DNA of 12,410 nucleotides from Candidatus Paceibacter sp. (GTDB lineage Bacteria; Patescibacteriota; Patescibacteriia; SG8-24; DYFX01): positions 3,267 through 15,676 of the forward strand of contig DYFX01000024.1 in NCBI GenBank assembly GCA_020724945.1, given 5' to 3'. Made by a program: the position numbers and the translations under genes. Of the stretch, positions 6,468 through 12,377 are shown piece after piece (position 1 is the stretch's first letter; each line of letters starts with the position of its first letter). The notes under the pieces were generated by a model. That model had not been told where the DNA came from. It saw only the letters and a list, made by a program, of their open reading frames with translations, and did not search any database.

Positions 6468-6487
6468 ACGGACCATCCGTCCCGCCC
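6416..6487 (-). tRNA. tRNA-like cloverleaf, aberrant or degenerate tRNA, identity uncertain
   Basis: Read on the minus strand it folds as: acceptor GGGCGGG with CCCGTCC (7 pairs, G-U at the third); D-like hairpin ACGGA-TGG-TCCGT; anticodon-like arm AGCGTG/CACGCT with loop TCTTGACAT; T arm GGGGG-TTCGATG-CCCCT; then A and an encoded CCA. The T arm, acceptor, discriminator A and CCA look like a real bacterial tRNA. The D arm lacks the usual consensus, the linker at positions 8-9 is missing, the anticodon loop has nine bases and the variable loop only two. The length is 72 with CCA, shorter than normal. The central loop triplet is TGA (Ser); aligned as TTGACAT, the loop equals that of tRNA-Val(GAC). 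The bases GCGTGG (6493-6488) also pair with CCACGC (6418-6413), which would bury the CCA in a longer helix. It could be a decayed tRNA, an unusual functional one, or a mimic domain of a longer RNA. Confidence 0.4.
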
Positions 6488-6497
6488 CCACGCCGAG

Positions 6498-6527
6498 GTC
6501 CTAGCAAAGGCGTTTCTTTTCACGCAA
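6498..6527 (-). promoter_or_regulatory. Candidate promoter of the tRNA-like RNA
   Basis: On the minus strand TTGCGT (6527-6522) and TAGGAC (6503-6498) are 18 bases apart. This places the start near 6491, just before the cloverleaf. The hexamers match only moderately, but TAGGAA is also the -10 candidate of the SPFH gene. An inverted repeat (GGTCCT at 6497-6502 and AGGACC at 6529-6534) brackets the site and may be an operator or the stem of an rseP-end hairpin. Confidence 0.35.
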
Positions 6528-6538
6528 GAGGACCCGGC

Positions 6539-7669
6539 TCACACCACCCCGAACAATCCCTTGAGGGCGTCGAGGATCTGTTCGCGGTAGCGCGCGATGT
6601 CCTTGAGGGTGATGAGGACGATGAGGCCGAGGAGGAGGAAGAAGGCGATGCGGTGGGTGACGGCTTCGACGATGGGGCGGACTCCCCTGCCGCGGAACTT
6701 CTCGATGATGATGAAGAGGAGACGGCCGCCGTCGAGCGCGGGGATGGGCAGGATGTTGATGACGGCGAGATTCACGGAGAGGAGCGCGGCGAACTGCATC
6801 AGGTAGGTGAAGCCGAGCTTGGCGGCCTGGCCCGTGAGGACGGCGATGCCGACGGGGCCGGAGAACTCGACGCCGGGCTTCTGTCCGACGAACAGCCCCT
6901 TGATGAGGTCCGCGAGCGAGAGGACGATCTCCTTCACATAGAAGCCGGAGGCGTAGACGCCTTTGGGCAAGGCCTCGTACCACGGATACGAGACGATGGC
7001 CGATTCGACGAGCGCGACGCCCATGATCTTGCGGCCCGAGGCCTCGTCGAGCTTCGGCACGAGTTCCGCGGAGACGGTCTCCTTGCCGCGGCGGAGCTCC
7101 ACGCTGACGCCCGCCGGGGCGGCGTTCACGACCTCCTGGATCTCCTCGATGCGCCCGAACGGCTGCCCGTCGACGGAGACGATGACATCGCCGGTCCTGA
7201 AACCGGCTTCGGCGGCGGGAGAATCGGGAAGCACCTCGATGACCTGCACGCGCGGATCGCGGACGCGGGCGGAGTCCGGGAGGCCGTCGACGAGCTGGGG
7301 CACGCCGGCCATGAAGCCGACGGCGAAGAGCGTCGAGGAGAGCACCAGGTTCATGAAGACGCCGGCGCAGATGACGATGGCGCGCTGCCACGCGGGCTTG
7401 TGCGCGAACGAGCCGGGACCGGTGGCGTTCGGGTCGTCCTCGCCCCTGATGCGCACGAAACCGCCGAGCGGGATCCAGTTGATGGACCAGACGGTCTTCC
7501 CCTTCTTCACGCTCCAGGCGCGCGGCGGGAAGCCGATGCCGAACTCCTCGACATCGATGCCGAAATAGCGCGCGGCAAGGTAATGGCCGAGCTCATGCAC
7601 GAGGACGAGGATGGCCAGGACGACGATGAAGAGCAGGACCGTCGGACCGTGGGTGAGGAGGGTTTCCAT
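6539..7669 (-). CDS. rseP: RseP-type site-2 intramembrane metalloprotease, 376 aa
   Basis: Zinc metalloprotease of the M50B family that cuts transmembrane segments of anti-sigma factors or leftover signal peptides inside the membrane. The zinc motif HELGH is at residues 25-29 in the first membrane helix. The second catalytic motif NILPIPALDGGRLLF is at residues 305-319, giving the third zinc ligand, Asp313. One PDZ domain spans about residues 140-206 (DSPAAEAGFRTGDVIVSVDG). Further membrane helices are at about 97-120 and 340-357. The length suits the one-PDZ form; E. coli RseP has two. The ATG overlaps the murI TGA by one base (TGATG) with no ribosome binding site, so translation is probably coupled to murI. 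The substrate here is unknown; no sigma factor lies nearby. Confidence 0.95.
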   Translation of the reverse strand: METLLTHGPTVLLFIVVLAILVLVHELGHYLAARYFGIDVEEFGIGFPPRAWSVKKGKTVWSINWIPLGGFVRIRGEDDPNATGPGSFAHKPAWQRAIVICAGVFMNLVLSSTLFAVGFMAGVPQLVDGLPDSARVRDPRVQVIEVLPDSPAAEAGFRTGDVIVSVDGQPFGRIEEIQEVVNAAPAGVSVELRRGKETVSAELVPKLDEASGRKIMGVALVESAIVSYPWYEALPKGVYASGFYVKEIVLSLADLIKGLFVGQKPGVEFSGPVGIAVLTGQAAKLGFTYLMQFAALLSVNLAVINILPIPALDGGRLLFIIIEKFRGRGVRPIVEAVTHRIAFFLLLGLIVLITLKDIARYREQILDALKGLFGVV

Positions 7670-8463
7670 CAGGAGGCGATATCAGCTTTCGATACTTCGA
7701 TGGGCGCGCCGAGCCAGGCGGAACCGATCGCGGAGAAGGCGGGGGTGGGATCGGTGACGAAATAGGAGGCGCTTCCGCCGCGGTCGAGCGAGGCTTCGAA
7801 CGCCGCGTCGGCTTCCAGTGTAGCACGGAACTCGGCGACGACGGCTTCGGCGGAATCGATGAGCGCGACGCCCTCCCCCATCGCTTCGGCGATCTTCGCC
7901 TTGAGGATGGGGAAATGCGTGCAGCCCAGGATGAGCGCGTCGACGGAAACCTCGCGGAGAGGCGCGACATACTTCCCGACGACGGACGCCGTCTCCGGCG
8001 CGTCGACCCAGCCCTCCTCCACCAGGGCGATGAGGAGCTGGGCGTGGCGCGCGACGACTTCGACGGACGGGTCGGCGGCCTTCAGCAGCTTCTCGTAGAG
8101 GCCGCTGCCGACGGTCGCGCGCGTGCCGATGAGTCCGATGCGCTTCGTCCCGGAAGCGGCGAGGGCGGCGCGGACGGCCGGGCCGACGACTTCGAAGATG
8201 GGGAGCTCCGGATGCCGGGCGCGCAGATGCCCTGACGCGAGCGATGACGCCGTATTACAGGCGATGATGACGGCCTTGGCCCCTTTGGAGACGAGGAAGT
8301 CCGCGCAGTCCTCGGCGTACCGGCGGATGGTCTCGGGGCTCTTGGTGCCGTAGGGCGCGCGGGCGGTGTCGCCCAGGTACACGAACGACAAGTCCGGCCG
8401 CGCGGCGCGGAGCGCGCGGACTTCCGTCAGGCCGCCGATGCCGGAATAGAAGATGCCGATCAT
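7669..8463 (-). CDS. murI: Glutamate racemase, 264 aa, with Asp-to-Tyr change in the first motif
   Basis: Converts L-glutamate to D-glutamate for peptidoglycan stem peptides in the cytosol, without a cofactor, using two cysteines. Both are present: Cys69 in IIACNTAS and Cys181 in LGCTHFP, followed by His183. LVEEG (residues 147-151) and YLGDTARAPYG (29-39) are also typical. The odd point is the first motif: family members usually read FDSGxGGL, while here it is FYSGIGGL, with Tyr6 replacing an aspartate that assists the catalytic cysteine. A single G-to-T change in the codon would explain it. The start is ATG at 8463; no ribosome binding site is seen, and a TACACT -10 lies 6 bases upstream, which fits a leaderless message. 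rseP follows with a one-base overlap. Confidence 0.93.
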   Translation of the reverse strand: MIGIFYSGIGGLTEVRALRAARPDLSFVYLGDTARAPYGTKSPETIRRYAEDCADFLVSKGAKAVIIACNTASSLASGHLRARHPELPIFEVVGPAVRAALAASGTKRIGLIGTRATVGSGLYEKLLKAADPSVEVVARHAQLLIALVEEGWVDAPETASVVGKYVAPLREVSVDALILGCTHFPILKAKIAEAMGEGVALIDSAEAVVAEFRATLEADAAFEASLDRGGSASYFVTDPTPAFSAIGSAWLGAPIEVSKADIAS

Positions 8464-8464
8464 A

Positions 8465-8492
8465 TGGACAGTGTAGCCTATCCCGTGATACT
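8465..8492 (+). promoter_or_regulatory. Candidate promoter of the 102-aa gene
   Basis: TGGACA (8465-8470) and GATACT (8487-8492) are 16 bases apart: 5 of 6 and 4 of 6 matches to consensus. It is divergent from, and overlaps, the murI promoter candidate. Confidence 0.45.
8470..8475 (-). promoter_or_regulatory. Candidate -10 element of murI (leaderless)
   Basis: TACACT on the minus strand, separated from the murI ATG by 6 bases, so transcription would begin at about the start codon. The -35 at 17 bases spacing (GTGAGG) is poor. Confidence 0.35.
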
Positions 8493-8500
8493 CCTCACGG
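8483..8500. promoter_or_regulatory. Inverted repeat in the murI / 102-aa gene divergent region
   Basis: CCGTGA (8483-8488) and TCACGG (8495-8500) are perfect inverted copies around a 6-base spacer. The repeat overlaps the -10 of the + promoter and lies upstream of the murI -10, the place expected for an operator controlling both genes. Confidence 0.35.
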
Positions 8501-8527
8501 CAACCGCACCTTGGAAGGAGACCGACG

Positions 8528-8836
8528 ATGGGACACCCGATGGAAGAGTATTACGAGGCCGAACGCCGCGAAGACGACCGTCGCTGGGAGCGCATCCACA
8601 AGATGCGCGCGATGCTGCCGACCCTGCCGATGAGCGCGTTCGTCGCCTCCGACGCGTTCCATATCTGCGCGGTGATGGAGCCCGCCATCCTCGAGAAGGC
8701 GTCCGATAAGGACGCGAAGCTCGACGCGGCGCTCGGCCGCCTCGAAGATGTGGTCGCCTCGCGCACCAAGCCGCCCCGGAAGCCCGGGCAGCGGCGCGCG
8801 AAGAAGTCGGGATCCGCCCGGCGCCGCCAGCGATGA
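8528..8836 (+). CDS. Small hypothetical protein with basic tail, 102 aa
   Basis: Not recognised. The start is ATG at 8528 with AAGGAG 7 bases upstream (8515-8520). The N-terminus is very charged (MEEYYEAERREDDRRWERIHKM, residues 5-26), followed by a more hydrophobic central part with helices (LPTLPMSAFVASDAFHICAVMEPAIL) and a strongly basic tail from residue 80 (KPPRKPGQRRAKK, then arginines). No signal peptide or membrane helix is evident. The basic tail could bind nucleic acid or acidic partners; that is inference. It has its own promoter and terminator and is divergent from murI. Confidence 0.78.
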   Translation: MGHPMEEYYEAERREDDRRWERIHKMRAMLPTLPMSAFVASDAFHICAVMEPAILEKASDKDAKLDAALGRLEDVVASRTKPPRKPGQRRAKKSGSARRRQR

Positions 8837-8853
8837 CGGCGTCTTTTTCTTTT
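8822..8853 (+). terminator. Probable intrinsic terminator of the 102-aa gene
   Basis: CGCCG (8822-8826) pairs with CGGCG (8837-8841), followed by TCTTTTTCTTTT. The ten-base loop contains the stop codon (8834-8836). The stem is short, but the T-rich tract is good. Confidence 0.5.
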
Positions 8854-8861
8854 CGCGAGGC

Positions 8862-8890
8862 TTGACGGAACGGCCGGAAGATGGTAGGAA
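8862..8890 (+). promoter_or_regulatory. Candidate promoter of the SPFH lipoprotein gene
   Basis: TTGACG (8862-8867) matches the -35 consensus at 5 of 6 positions. TAGGAA (8885-8890) follows after 17 bases and is a weak -10. The predicted start near 8897 leaves a 5' untranslated region of about 43 bases. Confidence 0.5.
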
Positions 8891-8939
8891 TCCGGCTGTC
8901 CACCGTCCTTTCAATGTCCGAGCACAGAAGGAGAAGCGC

Positions 8940-9794
8940 GTGAAGCACATCGTGGCCTGCGTCCTCATCGTCCTCATCGCCGCCTGCGGCGAGAGGGTCA
9001 CCGTCCAGTCCGGCGAGGTCGGCAAGCAGCTGACCACCGACGGCCTGGAGAGCGACATCCGCCAGCCCGGCTCGTTCCGGATGGACTCGTGCATCGTCTC
9101 GGCCTGTCCCAAGCTCATCCGGCTGCAGACCAGCCGGAGCGCCGAGGACTTCACCATCGACTCGCTCTTCCTCCCGGAGAGCAATGTCGACATCGACAAG
9201 GTCCAGATCCGGATCCAGTTCCGCGTCAAGGAAGACAAGGACTCGATCAACCGCATCTTCCGAGAAGTGCGGCCGGAGAAGGCCGGCGACCAGGTGGAGC
9301 TGATCGGCGCCAAGCAGATCTACGACACCTACCTGCGCGGCAAGGTGCCCGACGCCGTCGTCGTCGCCCTGCGCGACAACACCGTCGAGGAGGTGCTGAC
9401 CAAGGTCCCCGAGATTTCCAAGCGCGTCGAGGAGATGGTCAATGTGGCCCTGAAGGACGACCCGGTCGAGGTGACCGAGCTCTCGTTCCCCAACGGCATC
9501 GGCCAGGTCCCCGAGGCGGTCCTCACCGCCAAGCGCCGCCTCTTCGCCGTCGAGGAGGAGAAGGCGCGCCAGGTGAAGGCGCTCGAGGCCGAGCTCTCCA
9601 TCGAGGAGCAGCGGCAGGCCGTCCAGCGCAAGCGCGCCGCCAACGACAAGCAGGTCGCGCAGGAGCTGGGCATCCCCGTCGGACAGTTCATGTACCTGAA
9701 GATCCTCGAGCGCTTCGCCGACGCCGCGGCCGAAGGCACGCCCGTCGCCGTCGGCGGCGGCGCGATCCCACCCGCCGCCCCGAAGGGACAGTGA
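8940..9794 (+). CDS. SPFH/band-7 (prohibitin-like) lipoprotein, 284 aa
   Basis: The start is GTG at 8940, with AAGGAG (8928-8933) 6 bases upstream. Residues 1-16 form a lipoprotein signal peptide with lipobox IAAC at 13-16, so Cys16 would be lipidated and the protein would sit on the outer face of the cytoplasmic membrane. Residues about 17-185 look like an SPFH domain: FLPESNVDIDKVQIRIQFRVKEDKDSINRIF (77-107) corresponds to the conserved core, and QIYDTYLRGKVPDAV (126-140) to the following helix. Residues about 192-242 form the charged coiled coil typical of SPFH oligomers (LFAVEEEKARQVKALEAEL). The C-terminal tail is Gly/Ala/Pro-rich. SPFH proteins build ring or cage assemblies that organise membranes. 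The usual anchor is a membrane helix; a lipid anchor is unusual. A membrane-protein gene follows after 4 bases. Confidence 0.8.
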   Translation: MKHIVACVLIVLIAACGERVTVQSGEVGKQLTTDGLESDIRQPGSFRMDSCIVSACPKLIRLQTSRSAEDFTIDSLFLPESNVDIDKVQIRIQFRVKEDKDSINRIFREVRPEKAGDQVELIGAKQIYDTYLRGKVPDAVVVALRDNTVEEVLTKVPEISKRVEEMVNVALKDDPVEVTELSFPNGIGQVPEAVLTAKRRLFAVEEEKARQVKALEAELSIEEQRQAVQRKRAANDKQVAQELGIPVGQFMYLKILERFADAAAEGTPVAVGGGAIPPAAPKGQ

Positions 9795-9798
9795 CGCC

Positions 9799-10188
9799 AT
9801 GGGTATCATCAGCGTCATCGCGTTCGCGATCGGTCTCATGCTGCTGATCATGTTCTCGTCGGGCCTGAGGTACACATCCAAGGACTTCGACAAGGACGAT
9901 CCGGAGCGGGCATTCTACACCTGGGCCTCACGCGCCTGCCTGCTCGTCCTCTTCCTGGCCACCGTCGGCATCGTCGACAGCTACATCTACAAGCTGCCGA
10001 ACCCGTTCGCCGGCCCGAAGGTCGGCAACGAGCTCCCGCAGTCGTCTCCCCCGCCGCCGACGCCGTCCGAACCGGACATCAGGGCGGACGACCTCCGTCC
10101 GGACATGGACGAGGTGAAGAAGGAGCACCGCGACCAGCTCAAGGAGTTCGAGCGCGGACCGTCGCCCGCCGAACGCACCGATCCTTAG
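9799..10188 (+). CDS. Two-helix membrane protein with proline-rich, charged tail, 129 aa
   Basis: Not recognised as a family. There are two hydrophobic helices, about residues 3-21 (IISVIAFAIGLMLLIMF) and 46-63 (ACLLVLFLATVGIVD). They are joined by a polar, charged loop (RYTSKDFDKDDPERA); after the second helix come a proline-rich stretch (QSSPPPPTPSEP) and a very charged C-terminus. The start is ATG at 9799, 4 bases after the SPFH stop; the weak ribosome binding site AAGGGA lies in the end of the SPFH gene. The pair is almost certainly one transcript ending at the following terminator, so this may be the membrane partner of the SPFH lipoprotein. It does not show the OB fold of NfeD, the usual SPFH neighbour. 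Confidence 0.8.
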   Translation: MGIISVIAFAIGLMLLIMFSSGLRYTSKDFDKDDPERAFYTWASRACLLVLFLATVGIVDSYIYKLPNPFAGPKVGNELPQSSPPPPTPSEPDIRADDLRPDMDEVKKEHRDQLKEFERGPSPAERTDP

Positions 10189-10195
10189 GACCTCG

Positions 10196-10219
10196 CGAGG
10201 CGCCATGCGCCTCGTTTTT
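10196..10219 (+). terminator. Intrinsic terminator of the SPFH / membrane-protein operon
   Basis: CGAGGCGC (10196-10203) pairs perfectly with GCGCCTCG (10207-10214) around a CAT loop and is followed by five T. It is the strongest terminator in the window. Confidence 0.9.
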
Positions 10220-10232
10220 CGTATCCCGAAAG

Positions 10233-10255
10233 AAAAAACCCGCGGCTAGCGCGGG
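10233..10255 (-). terminator. Intrinsic terminator of the HAD phosphatase gene, containing its stop codon
   Basis: On the minus strand CCCGCG (10255-10250) pairs with CGCGGG (10244-10239) and is followed by TTTTTT. The 5-base loop (10249-10245) carries the TAG stop of the gene. Confidence 0.75.
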
Positions 10256-10971
10256 GTCTTGGGGAGCAGGATGTCGAGATGCGGGATGTCGGTGAAGGCG
10301 AAGTCGCCGATCGTCTTCCCGTCCGGGATGACATGATGGGCGACGCCTTCGAGCCGGTCGCGCGGCGAGAGCCGATGCGGGACGCCGACCACCAGCATGC
10401 CGGCGGCCTTGGCGGCGGTCGCGCCCTGGAGCGAATCCTCGAAGACGACGCAGCTCATGGGCTTCACGCGCAGGAGCTTGGCGGCCAGGAGGTACGGCGC
10501 CGGATGCGGCTTGCGGGCGGCGAGCCCTTCCGTGTCGGCGGTGACATGGATGCCGCGGCGGAAATACTTCCTGAACCCGAGGCGGTCGAGCGCGAACGCG
10601 GCGTGCCAGGCGGTCGCCGAAGTCACGAGCCCGATGGGGGCGCCGGTGGCGAAGCTTCGCTTCAGCGACTCCTCCGCGCCCGGCATGGGACCGAGATCGG
10701 CCGCCATCCGCGCCTTGAGGCGCGCCGTGAACCGCGCGTAGAAGGCCTTGGGATCCTCGGCGATGCCGTAGCGCGCCAGGAGCTCGGGGACTTTCTCGTC
10801 TTCGGGCGTTCCGATGATGCCGAGATAGTCGTCCGTCGTGAAGAGCGCGCCGTGCGCGGCGAGCTCCTCGACCCAGACCTCGTAGAGCAGCTCTTCGGAG
10901 TCGATGAGCGTGCCGTCGAGGTCGTAGAAGATCGCGGAGATGCGTCCGCACAGGAGCCGATAGTCGTGCAC
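10246..10971 (-). CDS. HAD-superfamily phosphatase / beta-phosphoglucomutase-like, 241 aa
   Basis: Cytosolic HAD hydrolase of the beta-phosphoglucomutase/phosphoglycolate phosphatase subgroup. Motif 1 is FYDLDGTL at residues 15-22 (Asp17 nucleophile, Asp19 general acid). Motif 2 is VTSAT at 116-120, motif 3 Lys154 in RKPHPAPY, and motif 4 FEDSLQGATAAKAAG at 177-191. An alpha-helical cap lies between about residues 28 and 90, as in subfamily I. Substrates in this group range over sugar phosphates and phosphoglycolate and cannot be assigned. The start is GTG at 10971 with GGAAG 5 bases upstream. The gene lies 16 bases after the phosphohexomutase stop and is very probably co-transcribed, which fits a sugar-phosphate role. 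Confidence 0.92.
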   Translation of the reverse strand: MHDYRLLCGRISAIFYDLDGTLIDSEELLYEVWVEELAAHGALFTTDDYLGIIGTPEDEKVPELLARYGIAEDPKAFYARFTARLKARMAADLGPMPGAEESLKRSFATGAPIGLVTSATAWHAAFALDRLGFRKYFRRGIHVTADTEGLAARKPHPAPYLLAAKLLRVKPMSCVVFEDSLQGATAAKAAGMLVVGVPHRLSPRDRLEGVAHHVIPDGKTIGDFAFTDIPHLDILLPKTPR

Positions 10972-10987
10972 CGTGTCTTCCTTCCGT

Positions 10988-12337
10988 TCAGGCGGTAATG
11001 AGCGAGACGAGTTCCTCTTTTTTCTTTTCCATCGCGTCCCGCGTCGCGGCCTCGAGGTTCAATCGGAGCAGCGGCTCGGTGTTCGACGCGCGAATGCTAC
11101 ACCACCAGTCCCCGAAGTCAAGGCGGAGACCGTCGATGTCGGTGACGGAGGCGGCTTCGGGGGCGTACTTCTCCTGGATGGCGGCCATCTTCGCCTTCGC
11201 GTCGGCGACCTTGAAGTTGAGTTCGCCCGAATGCGCGTAGCGGCGGAAGGGCGCGACGAGCTCGGAGAGCGGCTTGCCCTGGCGCGAGAGCAGCTGGAGC
11301 GCGAGGAGCATCACATAGTCGGTGTTCTCGGCGCTGAAGAACTCGCGGAAATAGAAATGGCCGGAGAGTTCGCCGCCGAAGAGCCCGCCGTTCTTCCGGA
11401 GGATCGGCTTGATGAGCGCGTGTCCGGTGGGCGTCATGACCGGCGTGCCGCCCGAAGCCTTGATCTCCTCCGGCGCGACATTGCCGCAGGAGACATTGTA
11501 GGTGACGGCGTCGCCGGCGTTCCCCGGCAGGAGCACATGCGCCAGCATGGCGATGATCTGATCGGCGCGGACGATCTCGCCCTTCTCGTCGACCAGGCCG
11601 ATGCGGTCGGAGTCGCCGTCGAGCGCGATGCCGATGTCGGCGCCGACTTCCTTGATCTTGGCCTGCAGGTCCGCGAGCGTCTCGGTCTTGAGCGGATTCG
11701 CCTCGTGGTTCGGGAAGGTGCCGTCCGGTTCCCAGTAGAGGCGGTGGACTTCCGCCTGCGGCAGGGCCTCGAAGATCTTCGGCAGGATGACGCCGCCCAT
11801 GCCGTTGCCGGCATCGACGACGACCTTCAGCTTGCCGATGGAGTCCGCCGGCACGAGCGCGAAGAGGCGCTCGAGGTAGTCCGGCACGATGTCGGTCTGC
11901 ACCAGCGTCCCCTCCTTGGCGTCGGGGAACTCCCCGTTCTCGACGAGCGCCTTCAGCTCCTCCATCCCGCTCCCCTTCCCGATCGGCATCGCGTCGCCGT
12001 GGACCATCTTGAAGCCGTTGTACTCGGAGGGGTTGTGCGAAGCGGTGACCATGATGCCGGCGTCGTGCAGGTCGTAGTCGGAGACGGCGAAGTAGAACAT
12101 CGGCGTCGAGACCATGCCGATATCGATGACATCCGCGCCCTGCCGCATCATCCCGCGCGTGAGCGCCGCGAAGTAGCCCGGCGAAGAGCCGCGCATGTCG
12201 CGCCCGGCCACGATGACCTTGGCGCCGGTGTGGACCACGAAGGCCCGCCCGAGCGCCTCGCAGAACGCGTCGTCGAAGTCCTTGCCCACGAGTCCGCGGA
12301 TGTCGTAGGCCTTGAAGATGCTGGGGTTGTAGTCCAT
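10988..12337 (-). CDS. Phosphomannomutase/phosphoglucomutase, 449 aa
   Basis: Alpha-D-phosphohexomutase that interconverts the 6-phosphate and 1-phosphate of mannose and/or glucose, feeding GDP-mannose or UDP-glucose for cell-surface sugars. All four family loops are present: TASHNP at residues 98-103 (Ser100 is the phosphorylated residue), the metal site DGDSDR at 240-245, the sugar-binding GGELSGH at 321-327, and the phosphate-binding RASNTEP at 416-422. GELSG is the form usual in bifunctional PMM/PGM enzymes; the match to P. aeruginosa AlgC-type enzymes is close in layout and length. The start ATG at 12337 opens with MDYNPSIFKAYDIRG, the standard N-terminus. No ribosome binding site is visible. 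The HAD gene follows. Confidence 0.95.
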   Translation of the reverse strand: MDYNPSIFKAYDIRGLVGKDFDDAFCEALGRAFVVHTGAKVIVAGRDMRGSSPGYFAALTRGMMRQGADVIDIGMVSTPMFYFAVSDYDLHDAGIMVTASHNPSEYNGFKMVHGDAMPIGKGSGMEELKALVENGEFPDAKEGTLVQTDIVPDYLERLFALVPADSIGKLKVVVDAGNGMGGVILPKIFEALPQAEVHRLYWEPDGTFPNHEANPLKTETLADLQAKIKEVGADIGIALDGDSDRIGLVDEKGEIVRADQIIAMLAHVLLPGNAGDAVTYNVSCGNVAPEEIKASGGTPVMTPTGHALIKPILRKNGGLFGGELSGHFYFREFFSAENTDYVMLLALQLLSRQGKPLSELVAPFRRYAHSGELNFKVADAKAKMAAIQEKYAPEAASVTDIDGLRLDFGDWWCSIRASNTEPLLRLNLEAATRDAMEKKKEELVSLITA

Positions 12338-12377
12338 AATGAGGCTATCTTAACTTCACGCCGAAAAAAGCACCACT
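12338..12377. promoter_or_regulatory. Divergent intergenic region between the phosphohexomutase and the right-edge gene
   Basis: Only 40 bases separate the two start codons. TATCTTAA (12348-12355) reads as a possible -10 on the + strand (TATCTT) and on the minus strand (TAAGAT), the latter 9 bases before the phosphohexomutase ATG. The -35 elements are not convincing. A run of six A (12364-12369) is also present. Confidence 0.3.

Larger units (their letters stand above)
6305..6491 (-). ncRNA. Putative structured RNA gene of about 190 nt with a tRNA-like 5' half
   Basis: I propose a separate RNA between rseP and pheS because a candidate promoter lies just before it and a strong intrinsic terminator ends it. 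The 5' half is a tRNA-like cloverleaf, described separately. The 3' half contains a perfect 16-base complement (6374-6359 on the minus strand) to part of the cloverleaf (6467-6452), short stems such as GGTCTTGACC, and direct repeats (CGGATGGTC twice, GTCTTGAC twice). It matches no RNA family I recognise: there is no tmRNA D-loop motif, no RNase P, SRP or 6S core, and no T-box. The transcript limits are inferred from promoter and terminator positions only. Confidence 0.42.

Noticed and set aside
6305..6491. tmRNA, one-piece or permuted
   Set aside because: The acceptor G-U pair and T arm fit, but the GGATTCGACG-type D-loop motif, a tag reading frame ending in Ala residues and the pseudoknot series are missing, and the RNA is too short.
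6254..6538. T-box riboswitch controlling pheS
   Set aside because: The conserved T-box antiterminator sequence (AGGGTGGNACCGCG) is absent. GGATGGTC copies only loosely resemble its TGG core, and no specifier loop can be defined.
5174..7765. An 863-codon + strand frame opposite pheS and rseP
   Set aside because: It is a shadow of real genes: it crosses the tRNA-like region and its terminator, and has no recognisable domain or ribosome binding site.
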